A stretch of 64,000 bases of DNA from Thiocapsa sp. UBA6158. GTDB lineage: Bacteria; Pseudomonadota; Gammaproteobacteria; Chromatiales; Chromatiaceae. This document shows positions 49,337 to 56,817 of this stretch, in pieces. The translations under genes and the position numbers were made by a program. Under the pieces are notes generated by a model. That model worked only from the letters and a program-made list of their open reading frames with translations. It ran no database searches and was not told the origin of the DNA. Where the stretch lies: the NCBI RefSeq assembly GCF_002423035.1, contig NZ_DIUM01000072.1:1-64000 (forward strand). Reading direction: 5' to 3'. Each line of letters begins with the position of its first letter. The stretch's first letter is position 1.

Positions 49337-51513
49337 GATGCCGTACCGGGGACGTCCTGAACCGTGCCTGCGCCGCGCCCGGGATTGGCGCCGGGGACGC
49401 TGCAGGTCCCGAAGAAATCGTAGTGCTCGATGGCTTCCAGGATGCCGAGCGCGTGGGCCTCTCGGGCAAAATAGATGTTGTCCATCTCCACGAGCTGCGA
49501 GAGCTCCTCGTGGTGACGGTTCGCAACCACGACCGCGAGTGTGTTGCCGCGCATCATGTCCTCGTCCGCACCCGAGCCGCCGGCGACCAGGATGTGCTCG
49601 AGCGGGATCCCGAAGCGATGGGCGACATAGCGCAGTGCTTGGCCCTTGCTCGCACGGATCGGCACGACGTCGAGGAACTGCCCGAAGGCGTGAATCACGT
49701 TCACCGTCAGCTCGCGGGTGCGCAGCAGGGTCGTGATCTCATCGACCGGCGGGGCGACGTTGGGGTCGTAGTGATAGGCGATCTTGAAGCGACTCTGCTC
49801 GGTCCTGCGTTGGGGCACGAGACCGGGCACATCCTCCAGGGCGCGGCGCACCGCCCGCGGATTCCAGAGATGGTCGACATGCTCGCTCCAGAAGTCGTCC
49901 ACGACCAGTGCGGCGCTGTAATGGATCTCGGTCCCGAGGCTGGTGATCATGACGTCGGGGACCGGGATGCCGTGCCGTTTCAGCTCCACCAGAAGTGTAT
50001 CGAGTCGGCGGCCGGTCGCGATCCCGAAGTTCGCGCAGCGCTTGTTGGTCCGCATCATCTCGATGAACCGCCGGACGCCTTCGGCATTGCCGAGCAGGCT
50101 CTGATCCAGGTCGGTAAAGAGTGCACGGTCGCGGTAGATGAGCCGACGGCGCAAGGGCGGCGTGGCCGGAATCGGCGCGGCCCGCTTGGTGAGCGGAGCG
50201 ACGCGCTCGCGATAGGTCTCGGCGTGAGCCTGCCAGGAATAGCGGTCGCGTACGGCACTCAGGCCGTTTCGGATGAGCTCGCGGCGGAAGTCCTCGTCGC
50301 CCAGGACACGAATCAAGGCGTCGGCCATGGCCCGGCGATCCAAGGGGTCGACCAAGAGGCCGTTCTTGCAGTTGCCGATGATGTCGACCGGACCGCCGTT
50401 CTCGGTGGCGACCAGCGGCAGTCCGCTTGCCGCGGCTTCCAAGAGGGTCAGTCCGAAGGGCTCTGTCAGGGCCGGATTGATAAAGACGCCACCGGAACGG
50501 GCGACGAGGCGATAGATCTCGGGCACCTCCTCGGAGCGATGGTGTTTGGGGGCCGCAACCTTGCCGTAGAGGTCGTAGGCGTCGATGGTCAGCAAGACGT
50601 CGGTCAGAACGGTCCGTGCACCCTCGTCGAGGTCGCGAATATCGTCCCGGTTGCCGGCGATGATCAGCAGATTGGCCAGCGCCTGAAGCTCAGGCGATTC
50701 GCCGTAGGCTTCGAGCAGCGCGACGATGTTCTTGCGGTGATCGGCGCGGGACAGTGCCAAGATCAACGGCTTGTCGGGCTCGTCGAGGAAGCGATCGACG
50801 TCCGCGGCGAAACCGATCGGCGGATCGTCCTCGGCCGGCGGATGAAATTGGACCAGGTCGGTGCCCGGCGGGATGACGACCATGCGCTCGGGTTGGTAGT
50901 AATCGTAGAGGGCGTATTGCTCTTCGATCTCGTTGTAGGTGCTGGTGATGACCAGCTCCGCCGTGCCCAGGACGCTCTCCTCGGCCTCGATGCGCCGCAC
51001 CATGTTGTAGCGTGCATCGATCTGCTCGCCGTCGAGTCCGGCGGCGAGCAAGCGCTGGCGTTTATCGCGCCCCAATGAATGGCCCGTGTGGACCAGGGGG
51101 ATACCCGCCAGGTTGGAGAGCCGTACCCCGACGTAACCGGCATCCGCGTAATGGCTGTGGATGACCCCCGGCCACCGACCTTCGTCGTGCAGGAAGGCGG
51201 TCAGATTGTCCACGAATCCGTCGAGGTGGTCCCAAAGCTGCTCTTTCGGGATGTAGCCTTCCGGTCCGGCGTCGATCCTGACGATGCGCGCCTTGTCGTT
51301 CAGGGTCTCGATGGGCTCGGCATAATCCGGGCTGACGGCGGGGTCGATCACCCGCCGGGTGACGAGATCGACTCGGGAGATGTCCGGGCGTTCGGCGAGT
51401 GCACGGGCGAGATCGACCACGTACTTGGTTTGGCCGCCGGTGTCCGCGTCACGACCGAGCTCGAGGTCGTGTCCGCGAATCAAGCCATGGATACTGAGCA
51501 ACAATACATACAT
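49333..51513 (-). CDS. sps: Sucrose-phosphate synthase with C-terminal HAD domain
   Basis: A 726-residue bidomain enzyme. The GT4 glycosyltransferase half (about residues 1-460) opens MYVLLLSIHGLIRGHDLELGRDADTGGQTKYV and carries HSHYADAGYVG and EPFGLTLLEAAASGLPLVAT. The C-terminal third is a sucrose-phosphatase-like HAD domain that keeps TDLDQSLLG and GSGADEDM. It makes sucrose-6-phosphate from UDP- or ADP-glucose and fructose-6-phosphate. The ATG at 51513 is used; a GTG at 51522 is possible. First gene of the sucrose operon. Confidence 0.93.
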   Translation of the reverse strand: MYVLLLSIHGLIRGHDLELGRDADTGGQTKYVVDLARALAERPDISRVDLVTRRVIDPAVSPDYAEPIETLNDKARIVRIDAGPEGYIPKEQLWDHLDGFVDNLTAFLHDEGRWPGVIHSHYADAGYVGVRLSNLAGIPLVHTGHSLGRDKRQRLLAAGLDGEQIDARYNMVRRIEAEESVLGTAELVITSTYNEIEEQYALYDYYQPERMVVIPPGTDLVQFHPPAEDDPPIGFAADVDRFLDEPDKPLILALSRADHRKNIVALLEAYGESPELQALANLLIIAGNRDDIRDLDEGARTVLTDVLLTIDAYDLYGKVAAPKHHRSEEVPEIYRLVARSGGVFINPALTEPFGLTLLEAAASGLPLVATENGGPVDIIGNCKNGLLVDPLDRRAMADALIRVLGDEDFRRELIRNGLSAVRDRYSWQAHAETYRERVAPLTKRAAPIPATPPLRRRLIYRDRALFTDLDQSLLGNAEGVRRFIEMMRTNKRCANFGIATGRRLDTLLVELKRHGIPVPDVMITSLGTEIHYSAALVVDDFWSEHVDHLWNPRAVRRALEDVPGLVPQRRTEQSRFKIAYHYDPNVAPPVDEITTLLRTRELTVNVIHAFGQFLDVVPIRASKGQALRYVAHRFGIPLEHILVAGGSGADEDMMRGNTLAVVVANRHHEELSQLVEMDNIYFAREAHALGILEAIEHYDFFGTCSVPGANPGRGAGTVQDVPGTAS

Positions 51514-51550
51514 GCGTACCACCCGTCGGGAGCGGTCGGGCCGAAAGCGG

Positions 51551-52804
51551 CTACCGCTCGATGTGGAGGATTCCGAGCCTGGTCTCGGGGGGAAAGCTGC
51601 GGATCCAGGTGTCGAGTATCGCCAGCTGCGTCGGCAGCCTGTCGATGGCGGCGGAGGCGTCGGAGTAGCCCGAATAAAGACTGTGAATCAGGACGAACCA
51701 AGGGCGGCCCTGGTAGCTCTCTTCGCGGAAATAAACACGCGACGGCAGCTCTTCGCGGCGTGCGAAATCAAGCAGCTCGTCGAGCGAGTAAAAGCCGATC
51801 AGCTGCAAAGCGAACGGTGTATTCCCGACGGTCAGGGGTTCGTCGAGGATACGAGCCGAAACCGGCCGGGCCTGTTCGCTATTCGCGTCGAGGCTCCGTG
51901 CAACCGGCTCGATACTCTGTGGTCGGGCATCCTCGTTGCCCGGGGACGGGTCGCCGGTCGGTGACGCGCTCGGCGTGAGGTCGGACGCAGGGTCGGGTTC
52001 GGGGGCGGCCTCGGGGACTGTCTCGGATGAGGGCTCGGGCGAGGGCTCGGGCGAGGGTACGGCAGCTGGCTCGGTGTCTTGACCGGCGAGTTCCTCCGGT
52101 GTTTGCGTTGGCGCCGGGGCGGTGTCGTCTCGGATCGCGGCCGCAGACGGGGATTCCTCGACCTCGGCATCGGGTACTGCTTGCGCCATCGGCGCTGATT
52201 CGGGTTCGGCCGGCGCGCTCGGGGTCTCCTCGGCGGTGATCGCGATCGTGTCGTCGGTCTGTTCAGTCTCATCGGTGGGCTCGGGGGCGAGCCGCATCTG
52301 CACCTGATCGGCCGATGCCGACCCTTCGGGCGGCGCCTGCGGCTCCGTGGCCTCGCCGCGCGGGGGCAAGGACTCCGACATCGCCGCAACCGAGGCGCGC
52401 AGATCCGCCAATCCCGCCTGCAGGGCCGCATCTTGGGCCGCGACGGCAGAGAGCTGCTCGTAGTCGACACGCAACCGGGCAACATCTTGGATCAGCGTGC
52501 GTTGCACGGCATCCAGATGGCCGTAGACGAAGAACAAAGCGCCGCCGAGCAGGGCGGCGACCAACAGGAGTGCTCCGATAAAGACCGATACCTGATGCTT
52601 GAGTCTGGCGTTGGTCTCTTCGTGATGTGTCTGCCAAGCGCGCTGCAGACGATTGGTCGTCAGCCGTCGGTCGTCGTCGACATCCGCGATTCGCGTCACG
52701 AGCGCGTTCTCGGCCGCTTGAAACTCAAGCCGATGGCGCGCCAACGCCTCCGACAACGAGACGATCTGATCGGCCAACGTGGCCGTGTCTGGCGTGTTCT
52801 CCAT
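51551..52804 (-). CDS. Membrane protein with low-complexity linker and SPOR-like C-terminus
   Basis: A 417-residue protein. A cytoplasmic coiled-coil (residues 1-70) is followed by one membrane helix (VFIGALLLVAALLGGALFFVYG), a short coiled coil and a 170-residue Pro/Glu/Ala/Thr-rich linker. The C-terminal 70 residues (PFALQLIGFYSLDELLDFARRE, SRVYFREESYQGRPWFVLIHS) have the SPOR/peptidoglycan-binding pattern as in DamX. It probably contacts the septal cell wall. It lies 38 bp before sps on the same strand, so it could share its transcript. Confidence 0.65.
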   Translation of the reverse strand: MENTPDTATLADQIVSLSEALARHRLEFQAAENALVTRIADVDDDRRLTTNRLQRAWQTHHEETNARLKHQVSVFIGALLLVAALLGGALFFVYGHLDAVQRTLIQDVARLRVDYEQLSAVAAQDAALQAGLADLRASVAAMSESLPPRGEATEPQAPPEGSASADQVQMRLAPEPTDETEQTDDTIAITAEETPSAPAEPESAPMAQAVPDAEVEESPSAAAIRDDTAPAPTQTPEELAGQDTEPAAVPSPEPSPEPSSETVPEAAPEPDPASDLTPSASPTGDPSPGNEDARPQSIEPVARSLDANSEQARPVSARILDEPLTVGNTPFALQLIGFYSLDELLDFARREELPSRVYFREESYQGRPWFVLIHSLYSGYSDASAAIDRLPTQLAILDTWIRSFPPETRLGILHIER

Positions 52805-52978
52805 CGAAGCCGCGTCCTTCAGTTAATCCGATGCTCGAGTCGACCTGCGGCCCCGCGGTCCCGTCGCCGGGACCCGGGCGCTGCTGCGCCTTGCGCGGGA
52901 TCGGCACTGCACCGAAATATTCGTGTGAGGCCGGTATATCATACCAGCCATGATCGATTTCGTCGGGCGAAGACCATC
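52805..52978 (+). promoter_or_regulatory. Divergent gap with GGTAT-ATC-ATACC palindrome
   Basis: A 13-bp palindrome at 52933-52945 (also containing TATATC) lies 34 bp before the phosphatase start and within the shared upstream region of the SPOR-like gene. It is a plausible operator or -10 region; nothing else is recognised. Confidence 0.35.
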
Positions 52979-53482
52979 ATGAGTGAATCCAAACAGGCTG
53001 AATCGCAGAAGGTCAGGGTGCTTTTCGTGTGCATGGGCAATATCTGCCGCTCTCCCACGGCGCACGGTGTCTTTCGACAGCTGGTCGTCGCGCGGGGGTT
53101 GTCGCATCGCGTGGAGATCGATTCCGCCGGCACCCATGCCTATCACGTCGGCGAGCCGCCCGATCGGCGCGCACGTGCGACCGCGCTCGAGCGCGGGATC
53201 GATATCGGCGATCTGCGTGCCCGTCTCGCCGAGAGCGCCGATTTCGAGTCCTTCGACTATGTGCTGGCGATGGATCGGGACAACTACCGCATTCTGTCTG
53301 GCCTATGCCCGCCGGGGATGGAGTCCAAGCTGCGGCTCTTTATGGAATTTGCGCCCGATCTCGGGGTACGGGACGTGCCCGATCCCTATTACGGAGGAGC
53401 GCGCGGTTTCGATCAGGTCTTCGATCTGGTCGAGGCGGCATCTCAAGGGCTGTTGGAAGACCTGATGCAGCGCCTTCGGTAA
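52979..53482 (+). CDS. Low-molecular-weight protein-tyrosine phosphatase
   Basis: A 167-residue cytoplasmic phosphatase with the P-loop VLFVCMGNICRSPTAHG (CX5R: Cys, Arg) and the general-acid Asp in DVPDPYYGG. Such enzymes act on tyrosine-phosphorylated proteins, often in exopolysaccharide control; the nearby glycosyltransferase genes are on the other strand. The stop (TAA, 53480-53482) is part of repeat copy 7. Confidence 0.93.
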   Translation: MSESKQAESQKVRVLFVCMGNICRSPTAHGVFRQLVVARGLSHRVEIDSAGTHAYHVGEPPDRRARATALERGIDIGDLRARLAESADFESFDYVLAMDRDNYRILSGLCPPGMESKLRLFMEFAPDLGVRDVPDPYYGGARGFDQVFDLVEAASQGLLEDLMQRLR

Positions 53483-53588
53483 CCGCGTCCGTGGCACACG
53501 GATGCGCGATCGCAGCCCGCGACGTCCAGGTCACAATGGCCTTCGAATCGATGCGACGACAGTGCAGGCCCGACTGGACGCGGTTTAC
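53479..53588. repeat. Dispersed palindromic element, copy 7 (long form)
   Basis: A 110-bp element with ends GTAACCGCGTCC / GGACGCGGTTTAC. The left end supplies the TAA of the phosphatase and the right end the TAA of the deacetylase-like gene (53585-53587, minus strand). Confidence 0.8.
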
Positions 53589-54322
53589 GGGGCACCGACC
53601 TCGGAGTAACCGGCATGAGACCGAAAGCGGCGAAGGTCCCGACGCAGATCCTCGGCGAGGCGCAGGTCGAGGTCGTTGGGATGGATCCCGATGCGGATCC
53701 AGCCCCGCCGGTGGGCGCGCCGACGATTGAGCCGGTTCCAGATCCGGATGGCCAGGGTGCGTAGGGTGGTATCCGCCTCGTAGCCCGTGAGCGGGACCGG
53801 ATGCATCCGTCCGGTTTGGGCCGAGAGGACACCGCTGAATAATTCATAGCGTGTGAACGGCAGGCTTGCGAGCGTCGAGCGCGGGATGGAGCCCATCGCC
53901 CAGGCCGGCGGGCAATAGAGCGCCGGAGCACCGAGGTCCCGGTCCACGAACCAGGCGTGGCAGCGCGCGATCAGGCTTTGGATGCCGATCCGGTCGAGCG
54001 CGAGGTGCTCGGCGACATTGCGCGAGATGACGCGCGAATGCACGCGGTGCGCGAACCCGGTGATGCGCTCCACGCGGTGGACCCAGCCGTGGCCGGCAAG
54101 CTCGCAGCCCCTCGCCTGGTATCCGCGCAGCCGCTCGATCCCCTCGTTGTTCCAACCGGTGCCGGGAACCACCAACAGCGTGACAGGCGCGATCCCGTCG
54201 GCGTCGAGCAGAGTCAGGATGCGCTCGACCTGCGGAAGGGTCTCGGGCATGACGTCGTGCACCGAGACCAGCGCGCGGATGCGTCCGGCGCTCGAGCCGC
54301 TTGTGGGTTCAGCGTTTGACAT
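53585..54322 (-). CDS. Polysaccharide deacetylase-like protein (DUF2334-type)
   Basis: A 245-residue protein of the NodB/polysaccharide deacetylase fold. RALVSVHDVMPETLPQVERIL gives the first Asp, CELAGHGWVHRVE the two metal histidines, and GIHPNDLDLR the C-terminal His. It likely removes acetyl groups from a surface glycan or lipid-linked sugar. The ATG at 54322 overlaps the glycosyltransferase stop by 14 bp, indicating coupling. Confidence 0.75.
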   Translation of the reverse strand: MSNAEPTSGSSAGRIRALVSVHDVMPETLPQVERILTLLDADGIAPVTLLVVPGTGWNNEGIERLRGYQARGCELAGHGWVHRVERITGFAHRVHSRVISRNVAEHLALDRIGIQSLIARCHAWFVDRDLGAPALYCPPAWAMGSIPRSTLASLPFTRYELFSGVLSAQTGRMHPVPLTGYEADTTLRTLAIRIWNRLNRRRAHRRGWIRIGIHPNDLDLRLAEDLRRDLRRFRSHAGYSEVGAP

Positions 54323-55472
54323 CGACTGTTTCGGCATAGTCGCCCGACAAGACGGCGAGCCAATGTTGCAGGTTGCGCTGGTTGATCTCCCGAGCGCCTT
54401 CGCGTCCCAGACGCGCCTTGCGCTCGCGGATGGCCGGGTCCAGGTCACGCAGCCGCGCCAATGCATCTGCGAGGTGCTCGCCCTCCTGGATTCGGAAGAT
54501 GCCTCGGCTCAGTAGATCCCAGCTCAGGATGCCGCAGGCCGAGGACACCAGCACCGGGCGTGCGCGCGCCATCGCTTCCAATGCAATGGTGCCGAACGAC
54601 TCGACCGTCGAGGGCAGGATCAAGGCGTCCATCTCGTCGATCAGGGCCATGACCCGACTGCGGCTGACCCAGCCGGAATGTCCGAGGTTGGGCAAGCCTC
54701 GGCACTGTTCCTCGACCCACGCGCGCAGGGGGCCGTCGCCGACGATCAGGAACTCGATGTCCGGGAGTCGACGCGCTGCCGCGACGATGGCGTCCAGATT
54801 CTTCTCCGGTGCCAGACGCCCGGCGAAAAGCACTCGAGCAACTTGCCTGCTTGCGGGGACAGGAGGCATTTCGAGAAACCGCCGCGGGATGGGGGTTGCC
54901 ATCAGGCTGACGCTGCGCGCACCGATCGATCGCGCCACCGCCATCATTTCTTCGGAGTTTGCCAAGACCAGATCGCTCTTGCGGAAGAGCAGCCGATGAC
55001 AGGCAGCGAGGTATCCGTTGGCGATGCGTGCGCCGAAACCCCAGTCCTGGAACAGCGTCGTCAGCGCCTCGAAATGGGTATGGAATCCGACCACCAGCGA
55101 CGCCCCGCAGCGCTCGGCCAAGTGCATTCCGAGCATGCCGAACGGGCCGGGAGTCGGGACGATGACGACGTTCGGGCGCAGGCGATCCAGACGTCGGCTC
55201 ACGAGCCAAGGGGCGGGCAAGACGATCTTCTGCGTCGGGTCGCCGGGCAGCGGGAGTGTCAGACCTCCGGACCAGGATCCCGCGCGACAGCGCGGGGCGA
55301 CTAAATCGACGCGAACGCCGGCGCCTCTGAGATGGTCGGCGAGGTCGCGGTAATAGGCGCCCACACCGTTGCGCTCGGGTGCGGCGTCGGACACGATGGC
55401 AACACGCAGCTCGGCGGCGCAGGGTTGCACGGGTGTCCTAACACTGGTCTCCGCAGTGGATAGGTTCAGCAT
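54309..55472 (-). CDS. Group 1 glycosyltransferase (GT4)
   Basis: A 387-residue GT-B enzyme. The N-terminal half has RVAIVSDAAPERNGVGAYYRDLADHL and FHTHFEALT; the donor-binding C-terminal half has VLFAGRLAPEKNLDAIV, LIVGDGPL and ILPSTVESFGTIALEAMA (E-x7-E). It resembles glycosyltransferases with DUF4 or digalactosyl-type acceptors, but the acceptor is not known. The ATG at 55472 lies 35 bp inside the preceding sulfotransferase gene, so all three genes overlap in one operon. Confidence 0.85.
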   Translation of the reverse strand: MLNLSTAETSVRTPVQPCAAELRVAIVSDAAPERNGVGAYYRDLADHLRGAGVRVDLVAPRCRAGSWSGGLTLPLPGDPTQKIVLPAPWLVSRRLDRLRPNVVIVPTPGPFGMLGMHLAERCGASLVVGFHTHFEALTTLFQDWGFGARIANGYLAACHRLLFRKSDLVLANSEEMMAVARSIGARSVSLMATPIPRRFLEMPPVPASRQVARVLFAGRLAPEKNLDAIVAAARRLPDIEFLIVGDGPLRAWVEEQCRGLPNLGHSGWVSRSRVMALIDEMDALILPSTVESFGTIALEAMARARPVLVSSACGILSWDLLSRGIFRIQEGEHLADALARLRDLDPAIRERKARLGREGAREINQRNLQHWLAVLSGDYAETVDVKR

Positions 55473-56718
55473 GGCGCACGGGTGTCCTGGTTGAGGATGA
55501 GCCCATGGGATCGTCGCCGGGCCTCGCTCCCCGGTGCATCGACGATGCATCGGCCGCGGTCCATACCGACCGGGCGGCAAGCCGTGCGAAGACGGGTCCC
55601 GGATCGCGATCGATGTCCCCTCGAGAGAGTCCGAACTGCTCCAGGCTGTAGCCGTGAGCGCTTCGGTAGGTTCCGGCCTCGGCCGCGCGGCGGGCGATCG
55701 CGGCGCGGAATTCCGAGCTCGCCGGGAGCCCGAGCTGCGCGTAAATCTCCGGCATCCGACAAGCCGGGTCCGACTGCAACGCGCGCATCGTAACCCATAC
55801 GCAGCGCTCTTCGGGAAGTTCTCCCAACGCCCTTTCCAGATTCTTGTAGTAGAAGCTCAGTTGCTCGGTCAAGCGTTCGCGAAAATCGGGGCTCGCCGAG
55901 AGGACATCGAAGAAGTCGATTCCGGCCGCGAGCGAGCTCAGCTGAGACGGGAGCGTGGCATGCGGCTCGCGCAGACAGACGATGAAGCGCGCGTCCGGGA
56001 AGCGCGCCGCCAGAGTGCCGGCCAGTGGGGCGAAGGCGGCGTTCTTCGACAAGAGCCTCTTCTCGGGGCCCTGGACGTAGAGATGTCGCTGCAGGCACCG
56101 ATGATAGAAGTCCATCAACCGTGCGCGCCGTGCTTCCGGCATGTCCCGGTCGAACAGGCCCATGCGCCACAACAGATCCGAGTGCGGGAAGGGCAGAACC
56201 AGGATGAAGCAGGCCAGCACGGGCATGAGCGCGAAGTAGTCCTCCTCCGGGTCGCTCAAGCGCATGGCGTGGACCGCATCGAGGCCCTTGAAGGCGTGTC
56301 GCTCGATCCAGTCGAGCATCCGCCCGAGGGGGCGACCGACGCGCGCATCGAGTCGCCCGAGGCCGAGCCAGAAGCGCCGTTGCGTCACCGAGGGTGCGAA
56401 GAGACATTCCCAGGTCGAGAAGGTCGTCAGTGCGGTGTCGTCCGCGATGACGCGATGCAAATAGGTGGTTCCGCTGCGGGGTACCCCGAGCACGAACAGC
56501 GGCTCGCGGACCGCGACACGACGATAGCCGCGGTAGAAGATCTCGTCGAGCAGGAAGCCGATCCAGTGGATCCCTTGGACAAGTGCGAAGAGCGGGATGA
56601 ATCCGCTCATCACCAGCATGCGTTTGGCGCTCGGCCGGGGACGGCCCGGAGCCGGCACGAATGTCCGATAGGTCAGACGGAGTAAGTCGGTCAGGCTCTC
56701 GAAAAACAGTCCGAGCAT
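55438..56718 (-). CDS. Sulfotransferase family protein
   Basis: A 426-residue membrane-associated protein. An N-terminal hydrophobic segment (FIPLFALVQGIHWIGFLLDEIF) is followed by the PAPS-binding P-loop LGVPRSGTTYLHRV and the 3'-phosphate site ARFIVCLREPHATLPSQLS. It transfers sulfate from PAPS to an unknown acceptor, by context probably a lipid or polysaccharide built by the glycosyltransferase and trimmed by the deacetylase next to it. First gene of the operon. Confidence 0.85.
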   Translation of the reverse strand: MLGLFFESLTDLLRLTYRTFVPAPGRPRPSAKRMLVMSGFIPLFALVQGIHWIGFLLDEIFYRGYRRVAVREPLFVLGVPRSGTTYLHRVIADDTALTTFSTWECLFAPSVTQRRFWLGLGRLDARVGRPLGRMLDWIERHAFKGLDAVHAMRLSDPEEDYFALMPVLACFILVLPFPHSDLLWRMGLFDRDMPEARRARLMDFYHRCLQRHLYVQGPEKRLLSKNAAFAPLAGTLAARFPDARFIVCLREPHATLPSQLSSLAAGIDFFDVLSASPDFRERLTEQLSFYYKNLERALGELPEERCVWVTMRALQSDPACRMPEIYAQLGLPASSEFRAAIARRAAEAGTYRSAHGYSLEQFGLSRGDIDRDPGPVFARLAARSVWTAADASSMHRGARPGDDPMGSSSTRTPVRHAEPIHCGDQC

Positions 56719-56817
56719 GATGACCCCGATGAGCCGGATCCTACGTTGACGGTTTCAGGCGATTTCGGTCGGTTGATCCAGGTCGCGCGAGGACGCGGAT
56801 CAACCGCTGCTGCGCGG

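Noticed and set aside
49423..51078. 551-codon open frame antisense to sps
   Set aside because: A shadow of the glycosyltransferase frame, with no recognisable protein pattern.
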